Shown here: piece after piece, positions 56,712-64,000 of the stretch | Numbering within the stretch: the stretch's first letter is position 1 | How the letters are laid out: the number at the start of each line of letters is the position of its first letter | NCBI GenBank assembly: GCA_001600455.1 | Contig: BCKC01000002.1 | Coordinates: 1,054,001 to 1,118,000 of the forward strand | DNA length: 64,000 bases | Direction of reading: 5' to 3' | Source: Endocalyx cinctus | Lineage: Eukaryota > Ascomycota > Sordariomycetes > Amphisphaeriales > Apiosporaceae | Made by a program: the position numbers and the translations under genes | Notes under the pieces: generated by a model | Database searches by the model: none | Told to the model about the DNA's origin: nothing | Seen by the model: the letters and a program-made list of their open reading frames with translations, nothing else

Positions 56712-58083
56712 ATGGCAGAAGCTATCGGAATAGCCTCTGGGCTGGTGGCCTTATCTACGTTCGCCTTTAAAGCCGCTTTTACTCTATTTAACACCGTCCA
56801 GAGCTATGGATCGCATCCTCCTCGTGTGCGCGAACTTATGAAGGAGCTTGAGGCTTTAAAGGCGGTCCTTAGCACGCTAACCGAGACTGTCAAGACAATT
56901 ATCGACATGGATCTTTCTGCACTCGAGTTACCTTTATTTCGATGCGGCAAAGCATGCGAGGAATTTGAACAAGAGCTCATAAGATGCTCTTCACGATCCA
57001 GCCGCGCCCGAACAAGTTTTCGCGATTGGGCGAAGTTGAGATATATGGGTGATGATATTGACGAGTTTCGGCGACTGTTGGCTGGATATAAACTAACCAT
57101 TAATATTGCTCTGACCGATGCGAACCTGTGAGTAAATAGAATTTATTATTTCCGAGAACTAGTTATAACTAACCGCCACCTTCAACTTGATTAGCCGTAA
57201 ATCGTCGGTTAATGCCGATGGTCTTAAGGAGTACAAGGCCTTGATCACTGACGCCACTGAAGATCTTCACGCTCGGCTGAGAAACATTGACGAGAAACTT
57301 GAGTCTAAATTTAATCGGGCTATGGTGGTCAACGACTCAGACAGATCAGAACTAGAATATATCAAGGAAGAGCGCCTGAGCACACAAAAATGCCTTGATA
57401 TATGCGCTCAGTTATCTAATCACATTGATCAGATTCAATTGCAGCTTGACAGCGGTGGCGCTTTTCCTCAATCGATAGGACCGAGCGCCCTGCCGGAGAA
57501 ATTTATGAATGAAGGTTTGGAAGAATGCAAGAATGCTCTTCTTGTTACAACCAAGAAGCTGGAAAAGCATATGGCGGAGCTGGTCGACCAACTGGTAGTC
57601 AAGTCGAGAACCTCAATGAGTTGCGAGAAGGAGGCTGCAGATCTGGAAAGATTACGCGATCAGTGGGATACTGCCCGCAACTGCATTAACATCTGCTCCG
57701 TGGCTAATAGCCGCTTGCAAGAAAATATCAGTCTCATTGAAAATCACGGGACGGGCGATTCTATGCAATTCTTAGTTTCGACAAATGAGAAGATCATTCA
57801 TGGCAAAAACCAAGGTCTTGGATGGCGGAACAGACAGGTCGGTGGTCATCTCAATGACACGTCACTTCAACAGATAACCCAAGCTATCATGGGGATCGAT
57901 GCCCATACTATCAAGGACGACGATCTGCTGCCTCGAGATGATAGGTCTGCCCTTCGGGATGATCTTACTATTAAAGAAGTAGACACTAAAGAATTTAAGG
58001 ACCGGTATGGACAAGGTTTCAAGCTGACACCAAAATCAACACCGGTTAGAACCACATCTCCGAAAAATTCTCCCCGGGGTTAA
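56712..58083 (+). CDS. PigL_N-like protein with shared C-terminal module, paralogue
   Basis: Two exons (56712-57127 and 57195-58083), 434 residues. N-terminal domain: MAEAIGIASGLVALSTFAFK, then LFNTVQSY, RELMKELEALKAVLSTL, LFRCGKACEEFEQELIRC and FRDWAKLRYMGDD, clearly homologous to the neighbour on the other strand. The intron falls at the same place (DANL-R). The long middle part is charged and heptad-like, with repeated CLDIC/CINIC-type segments. The module at about 327-372 reads GDSMQFLVSTNEKIIHGKNQ, RQVGGHLNDTSLQQI. A tail follows with RYGQGFKL (409-416) and a Pro/Ser/Thr end. No nucleotide-binding domain. The start at 56712 is the first ATG of the domain. Role in cell death or recognition is inferred from the domain and the HET neighbourhood only. 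Confidence 0.77.
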
Positions 58084-58924
58084 AGCTAGAGTTTTACTAC
58101 CCGGATTTGGGCGACGGCATTTTTTCCCGCCAGCTTAATTAAATTTTATCTTTAAAGCAGAGTAAAGTGAGCAATTCGTTTATTTATATATTTATTTACG
58201 ATAAATAAGTCGCTTATTATTTGCATCTATCTGTTACGAAATCAGAAGTTGGCCCATTTAACAGGCCTAGGAAATGGGAGCTTGGACCACCTTAGGTGGC
58301 ATGGGAAACTCCACTCGTTCCTTATGTAAGAAAGGTCACGTGATGTATTGATCTAAGTGATCTAAGTGATCTAAGTGATCTGAATAGATCATTCAGATCA
58401 TTCAGATCATCACTAGACTTGGCATACCAACATGTCAGAAGTTCACGAGTATTTAATGATGGATTTCCTACTGTATTTGGTCAGTCTTTACCTTAGCTCT
58501 TTAGCTTCCAACTTAATTATTACCTTTTACTATAGTATAGAGTACCTTAAAACCTCTTTTACAAATATCGTGATCCTTATTTAACATAACTTCTTGATCT
58601 ATTGTTACCTTTAAATCAAGACCCACCACGAACCGACCAATCAGACAGAGCTAGGCAGGCCAGTTATTGTCAGACGTATTGGCGGGTTTGTAACATATAA
58701 GTATAGTGACCACTGTATAACGCATATAGCTTAAAGACTAAGAAAATTATCTCTTAATTTTTATCCTTTTTTTACTTTTTACCATAACTCCGTAAATAAA
58801 AATTTAAAAAATAATCCGCTTAAAATTTTATAATATTTTAATTTTTCTTATTTTTTATATATCAGAATTATCCTTCTATTAGCTTTTGTTGTTATTTTAT
58901 GGTATAGTGAAATTATTGATATCG
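58084..58924. other. intergenic region with LTR copy 2
   Basis: About 840 bases between the PigL_N-like gene and a HET C-terminal gene. More than half is the second LTR copy (58232-58695); the rest is very AT-rich. Confidence 0.5.
58232..58695 (-). mobile_element. solo LTR, copy 2, opposite orientation
   Basis: Begins TGTTACGAAATC and ends GGTTTGTAACA on the plus strand, 464 bases; the reverse complement matches copy 1 from end to end. It has a three-fold GATCTAAGT tandem (about 58352-58380) and a GATC-rich palindrome that differ in copy number from copy 1. Flanking five-mers (CTATC and TATAA) do not match, so no target duplication is visible; the flank may have been rearranged. Confidence 0.8.
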
Positions 58925-59973
58925 ATGGTTTTGTATGGTACAGTATGCCATTTGAGGGGGGTGGCATGTAATAGAGTGCTTCGACTTACCTGTTACTGCA
59001 GTGATGCGAATGTTGACAAATTCTTCACCCGTTTCACTCAAACATATCTCCAAAATACGGGTAATTTACAGGTTCTTGCTCTCTGCAGAGGCTGCAAGAC
59101 ATCGAAACCAGTGGGGCACGAAGTTGAGTCTCCTTCATGGGTCATCGATCATCTATATGACAGATTCAAGGAGCCTCTCCCGTCCGATATTTTGAGTTGG
59201 ACTTTATCCGATAAGCATGAATGGAGTGCAGGGGGTAGTAACTATTTATGTGCGCCATCTTTCAGTGAAAACTTACTCGGACTCCAAGGGTTCCTGTTTG
59301 ATTCTGTGGTCGGCGTGACTATCGAAAGTAAAGTGGGGTTTACAAAAGCGGAAGGATCTTATGTGGAAGATGTGATCGCTTCTTGGATATCTACCGTCGA
59401 TTTCAGTCGCTTTTATCTCGAAGTAAAAAAAAAATGGTTAAGAAAGCCAACCCAACCGGAATATATACACCTACCGGACAGACTACGAACGAGGCATCTT
59501 GGCTTACTATTACAGCACAACGTAATCCACCAGTAGCGAACGAGGACGAGGAAGCTAGAATGGATGAGAAAACAAAAGCAGAATTTAATAAAATTCATGG
59601 AACGATTGACAAGATATTATTTCGGGTTGACCAAGTCGCTACGGGGAGATTCATAGCATCGGTAATGTTGGCAGTAGCGTATCTTTTAATACTGTTCATG
59701 ATGGCAACCGAGGAAATCCCGTACGTGGCTTTCTTTGCGTGGGCAGGAAGGTCGAAAAAGAGACGATTTTTTATAACGCAACAGGGATACTTTGGATTGG
59801 GGCCAAGAGAAACTAAAGCTAGCGATGAAGTTGTTCTACTACAAGGTCATCGGGTACCTGTTGTGGTTAGATCAGGTTACCGGAGGAGAATTGTTGGCGA
59901 AGGTTATATCCATGGCATTATGGAAGGAGAAGCGTTTGATGAAAAAAAGTGTACGAATTTATGGTTTGGATAA
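58925..59973 (+). pseudogene. C-terminal half of a HET-domain protein, no HET domain, frame break at A10
   Basis: From about 58980 the frame reads SDANVDKFFTRFTQTY, TGNLQVLALCRG and SPSWVIDHLYDRF, typical of the region after the HET domain. The end reads GRSKKRRFFITQQGYFGLGP, ETKASDEVVLLQGHRVPVVV and IVGEGYIHGIMEGEAF, the standard C-terminus of HET proteins. No N-terminal HET domain precedes it; upstream is LTR copy 2. The reading frame changes at a run of ten A (59424-59433). Either one base is missing there, or a 59-base intron (GTAAAA at about 59423 to CGGACAG) joins YLE to TTNEASW in phase. The sequence cannot decide. First ATG taken at 58925; because of the missing domain it is most likely a 5'-truncated relic. 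Confidence 0.65.
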
Positions 59974-60939
59974 TGGAATGTGCGGCAGACCCAGAAGTGA
60001 CTAACAAACATCATGCATGGATAATAGAAAGATGAAGTTGTTTTCTGAACATGAACACGTGAAGTGGAACACTTATCGAAGTAATAAAAGCCCTGGAGCT
60101 AATAGTTGGCTGGAATAAAGTTTCTTCTGATAGTTACGGTCCATTATATATATATATATATATATCTGGTAGGTAATAATTATATAACATGTAACTATAT
60201 GTTGTTTCGCCTATCAGATATTATTTTAATTTAGGGCCATGCTAGCAAGTAATTCCCTTGGGGATTGAATTGATTTAACCCGTCTGCCCGTACACCTCTG
60301 GCCCCATAGGTGTATGGAGGCACGGTCCTTCTACTTTAAAAATCGTGGGTAAAACCATGTGGGCACAACGCAGCCGATGCGTTCACTGGACGAAAATATA
60401 TATAATATATCATTAAAAAAAACTTAGAAAAAAAATAATAATAATAACGATAAAATAAAGTTATTTTACCTATTCCATTTGACCATTAAACGCTGCCGCT
60501 GGGCCTTCTTAGTATCAGCGACCTCTCGGATCTCCCCGACAAGCTCAGATGCGAACTCCTCGAGTACTTCAAGTTCTTCTTCAGGGAACTCATCGATAAG
60601 ACGAAATAGTGGACCTATATTATATTAAAACCGTATAATTAAAAAAAAAAAAAGGTAAGGAGAGGTAGAATAAGGAAAAAGAAAGACGGAAAGAGAGCAG
60701 AAAAAAAAGGCATAAAACTAAAAAAGATATCACTTACTTCCCCCCTTCCCATCTCCTCCCTCATTCGCTAAGGAGGTATATAATTAAAAGTATCCATCTC
60801 GAATTGGCAAGGTCGACGAAAGTACGAACGCTGATATGTACAGGGCAGCCAAAGTCCTTACCGCCGCTTACGGTACGGAAAACGAGAAACGGAAAATAGG
60901 CAAAAGTGGGACAGCGCCTCCGTTCCGTTTTAAGCTGAG
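59974..60939. other. AT-rich region with microsatellites and one coding-like segment
   Basis: A TA microsatellite lies at about 60145-60165. A coding-like minus-strand segment at 60470-60627 is listed separately. The rest shows no feature. Confidence 0.45.
60470..60627 (-). CDS. possible terminal exon, unknown protein
   Basis: An AATATAG acceptor is followed by an uninterrupted frame of about 50 residues, acidic and heptad-like: LFRLIDEFPEEELEVLEEFA, VGEIREVADTKKAQRQRL, MVKWNR and a stop. Composition and codon use look coding, unlike the AT-rich flanks. A possible preceding exon (GANEGGDGKGG-like, around 60740-60775, GTAAGT donor) would join in phase. No family recognised; it may be a leftover of a transposon or a lost gene. 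Confidence 0.3.
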
Positions 60940-61422
60940 TTAGCCAGCCCGACCGTTTTCTGGTTCTCCGGGGGGGATAAGTTCTTGCAAAGTCCACCCT
61001 CTCGTGAACCAACGACTGTCTCGGAATAGACTATCGTTACTATCTCCATAGCCGAACTTCACATCTTCCATGTAAGCGAAGCAAATTGAGGCCTTTTGGT
61101 ACCACCTGTACATGGAATTGATGGCTTCGAACAGCTCTGCGCTACTTGTCTTATATATACAACATGTATCGATCCAAATGTAACTGTTCTCATATTGAGC
61201 AGCTAACGCGGCGGCTTGTTTGATTTTGGAAAATCCTTTCTTGGCCTTAATGGCTGAGACTTTCTGCGATGCCACCTGAGTCCAGCTTTTGCGGCTGATA
61301 GCTTGAATCTCTTGGAAGGTTACTTCTTTGTCGGTCCAGGTACGAAATAGAACCTCGTAATTGGGTGCAGATTCCTCGGGAACTTCAACCAGCTCCAGTC
61401 TCTTAGTATGAAGTAGCCGCAT
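60940..61422 (-). pseudogene. N-terminal fragment of a HET-domain protein
   Basis: From ATG 61422 the frame gives the start of a HET protein: MRLLHTKRLELVEVPEESAP, YEVLFRTWTDKEVTF, KIKQAAALAAQYENSYIWID, TCCIYKTSSAELFEAINSMY and WFTRGWTLQELIPP. This is the first half of the HET domain, well conserved and without stops. Similarity ends at about 60970, ten codons before a stop at 60940; the normal continuation after QELIAP (VVFY...) is missing. The break falls in the same motif (QEL) where the HET fragment at 52214-53984 begins. It could be a rearranged half of one gene or a separate truncated paralogue. Confidence 0.8.
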
Positions 61423-63427
61423 TTTCAGGGTCACTCAAAGCTGAACAGTCAAGTTGAGATATCTAAGATAAGAATATAAATATGGTTTATTATGAATAGT
61501 AAGGCCAAATGAGAAGTGATATTAACACCCTGCGTTTTGACAAAACTTCAAATCCTTGCTATAACGTCGGACCAAAATGAAAGCCGTCAGGCTGTATAAG
61601 TGGCTGAGTCTACCCTGCATTAGGCTACAGTCGACGGCTTGTACTCAGTATTGCTAAGCAGTATTTCGGCTCAGAGTAATTATCATCGCATTCTAGGTAT
61701 ACAAGGCTAAGCACCTGCTATCCATGGATCAGATTAAATGACGACCCCACCTACAGGAGCTCTTCTCGGTTTACATAAGCCGACTGCTCATATAAGTCAA
61801 ACTAAGTTATAATTAATCTCGATCTTTAACCCGTACTCTCCCTCCACGGATCCTACCGCTCAATCAGGTACTTTTGGGATGGCGGTCTAGAAAACTAAGC
61901 TTTGGACGGCAACTATTTCATTTCCAAATAAAAAAGTCATTTCCTGAAACATCTGCTTTGCTTAGTCTAAGCTCATTGTGTTGCGAAATAATTCTGGCAT
62001 AGGTGCACATGTGGCGAAAATTTAGGTGAGCTCTGTTGATGCTAATTCCTTAGAAAACGAAATAGATATATCAGCATTAAAAACAAGTACCGAAGACCTC
62101 ATTCCTAATTATCCAGCATCAAAAGCCGGTACCCGGATCCTGAGCCGAGAATGCCTGAGTTTACGAAGGGTCTTCTACACGCCTCTACGGAACCATCTTT
62201 AAAAGCCTTTGAATACATACTATTCTGTATAAGTACATAATTCAAAACTTATTATATAATAATACCAAAATAACACTATAATGAATAATTCAAGTTATAG
62301 TAAAAATTATAATATAAACTCAGGATGTTCTGTGGGCTGTAAGCTCACCTCTAGTCTTATCTTTTCTGTGTAGCATAGTAGAAATTGTAAACTCAGGACG
62401 TTCTGTGGGCTGCAAGCTCACCTGGAAACAATCAAATGAACAAAAGTAGGTTAGGTTGTATTCTCTATAGTTTTTCATCATCTCGGATGGTCTCGGTTTA
62501 AATAGACAGAAAGGGGGCTAGCCCCCCTTTAAACGCATATTCATGTATCCGGTCTCCACTCCTCCTGTTATTAATGAGTCATATTGGAGATAACATAATA
62601 AGCATTATCTCAGTCAAACCGGTAATTTTCCCAGGAAACTCTTGTTAAGGCACTGGTACTGCTCTTACGTTTATGTTTAAAAACTATTTTTTCTCTTACC
62701 CGCCAATCCTCGGTGCCTAGACCGAGATCTGTGCTGAACTCCTTCGTAGTATCATGCGGAAGAATAAGGCAGTCTACGGGAAATTTATGGAAAAAACTTT
62801 TTCCCGTGTAGCTCCGATGGTGCCCATTGTAAAACCCTACTTTCGACATTAGGCAGCCCCTATTCTCAATTTCTTTCTAAATAACTACTACAGCAGTCAT
62901 ATCGGCAAATATTTTATTTGATAATTACTACTACTTTTTTCTACCATTAGTCTGAGTAGCGCGACTCCGGATTGCCGGGGAAGATATAAATAATTACCGC
63001 GTCTTTGGTCTGGGAACGGTGCTCTCCTGAACTTGGGTTTCCCTCCAATTTTTCAGGGCGCCCGGCTTTTATTAATCCCCGATATTTACAGCCAGGAGTC
63101 ATAAATTACCCTTCCTAGTAATGGCCTGGAGCATAATCTTCCAATCTGGGTTCTTTCATTGGTTACTTACATCTAAGACAATTTCAGAAAACATACTCTC
63201 AAGTCGCAGTTTAGCTTCAATGTAACATTTACTAACTTGTATTAAATATTCTAGTGGATTGTGACAACCCTTCGGGGCCAAATATCACGCTACGGATGAA
63301 TAAGGCCCCAGTTACAAGTCCTAGCAAACAGAGCAGTAATCTTATATTGAACCTTAGAGGACCTGGATGCTCAGCCTAACTTCAACTCAAGTTCATTCCC
63401 CCAGCCCGAGCACAAGTTTAATTGAGA
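61423..63427. other. AT-rich intergenic region
   Basis: Two kilobases without a supported gene. Includes a 35-base direct repeat (62316-62350 and 62389-62423) and a minus-strand frame at 62610-62849 with no recognisable family. Confidence 0.5.
62316..62423. repeat. 35-base direct repeat, two copies 73 bases apart
   Basis: AAACTCAGGA-Y-GTTCTGTG and GGCTG-Y-AAGCTCACCT are present in both copies (62316-62350 and 62389-62423), with only two transitions between them. No coding meaning seen. Confidence 0.75.
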
Positions 63428-64000
63428 CTATATATCCCCCACACCCGCTTCTACCCCCTTCGCAGTTCGAGGATCAACCCCATCAGAATCAACAGGTGTC
63501 CCATCGATGGTTTCCATCTGAGCTGCCTCGTCCTCGTTCAGTAATTCCATCTTCCTGCTGTTCGCTGGGGGTGAGATTGAGCAAATACCCCAATAGAGAA
63601 TGGCGCCAAGCAAGAGGCCGACGATATAGCTAAGTTGATAAATGCGCTTCAAACCCTCCAGAATCTCGAAGCCGCCCACGGCGGCCACGAAGCCCGGCAT
63701 GCTAGGCGCTACGGATAAGAAGAAAGCGAGAAAGCCGCGCCAGTGCAATCCGTACACGTACCAGTACGATGAATCATCCCCGCCCCGGTACAGATCCGGC
63801 ACAACGACATTTTGCTTCCGGACCAGCCAGTAGTCAGCGCATAAGATACCCGTCAGGGGTGCCACGAAAACGCCGAAACTACTCAGCACCGTCAGGAAGG
63901 TCGACGCCGAGTTTAGGTATCGCCAGGGCTGGATCAGGATTCCAACTACCACGACGGCCAGGGCGCCGCGGCGGATGTCGAAAAAGTGTGGGAATAGTGC
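63428..64000 (-). CDS. NCS1-family nucleobase/nucleoside permease, C-terminal part
   Basis: C-terminal 190 residues of a plasma-membrane permease of the nucleobase-cation-symport-1 family (Fur type: uracil, uridine, allantoin). The frame is open to base 64000, so the N-terminus lies outside the window. Visible segments: LFPHFFDIRRGAL, then WRYLNSASTFLTVLSSFGVF, then APLTGILCADYWLVRKQNV, the conserved end of helix 10 region. The next is DLYRGGDDSSYWYVYGLHWR, followed by two more helices (FLAFFLSVAPSMPGFVAAVG and IYQLSYIVGLLLGAILYWGI). The hydrophilic tail of about 50 residues ends GVEAGVGDI. The exact substrate within the family cannot be told. No frame break or intron in the visible part. Confidence 0.88.
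   Translation of the reverse strand, partial: ALFPHFFDIRRGALAVVVVGILIQPWRYLNSASTFLTVLSSFGVFVAPLTGILCADYWLVRKQNVVVPDLYRGGDDSSYWYVYGLHWRGFLAFFLSVAPSMPGFVAAVGGFEILEGLKRIYQLSYIVGLLLGAILYWGICSISPPANSRKMELLNEDEAAQMETIDGTPVDSDGVDPRTAKGVEAGVGDI

Noticed and set aside
62610..62849. 79-codon minus-strand frame
   Set aside because: No recognisable family and no supporting neighbours.

Overview
The window is nuclear DNA of a filamentous ascomycete (Pezizomycotina). Nearly every gene carries short GT-AG introns of about 45-75 bases. The proteins are typical fungal families: a highly reducing polyketide synthase (PKS), P450s, HET-domain and STAND N-terminal proteins, a GPR1/FUN34/YaaH transporter and a rhodopsin-like 7TM protein. 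Long AT-rich, gene-poor stretches and relic genes whose stops fit CpA to TpA changes suggest past repeat-induced point mutation (RIP). The genus cannot be fixed from the sequence alone.

Layout. (1) 1-9472: short-chain dehydrogenase (cut by the left edge), alpha/beta hydrolase, a hemerythrin-like pseudogene and an intact acetate-transporter-type membrane protein. (2) 9473-12796: gene-free AT-rich DNA with a decayed chromodomain gene. (3) 12797-19262: cytochrome P450, class II aldolase/adducin protein and amino-acid permease. (4) 21123-25681: two sulfur genes on the same strand, PAPS reductase and an SSU1-type sulfite exporter. (5) 28371-51140: a secondary-metabolite cluster with an intact 2570-residue reducing PKS (KS-AT-DH-MT-ER-KR-ACP), O-methyltransferase, P450, berberine-bridge-type FAD oxidoreductase, a rhodopsin-like 7TM protein and a further P450. 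(6) 51391-61422: a transposon-rich island of allorecognition-type genes. It holds a HET gene broken by a solo LTR, three related genes sharing one C-terminal module (two with a STAND N-terminal/PigL_N-like domain), a second copy of the same LTR in inverse orientation, and two more HET-gene fragments. (7) 63428-64000: the C-terminal end of an NCS1 nucleobase permease, cut by the right edge.

How the genes may work together. In the PKS cluster the chain would be built and reduced by the PKS, O-methylated, and oxidised by one or two P450s and the secreted-type FAD enzyme. This gene set resembles the solanapyrone type of cluster, but that is inference. The PAPS reductase makes sulfite and the SSU1-type pump would export its excess, so they form a sensible pair. 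The 52-61 kb island looks like a fast-evolving self/non-self recognition locus: three paralogous genes with a common C-terminal module lie among broken HET genes and LTR copies.

Exon boundaries were set by eye from splice signals, reading frame and family conservation. All reconstructed multi-exon genes described as intact sum to a multiple of three.
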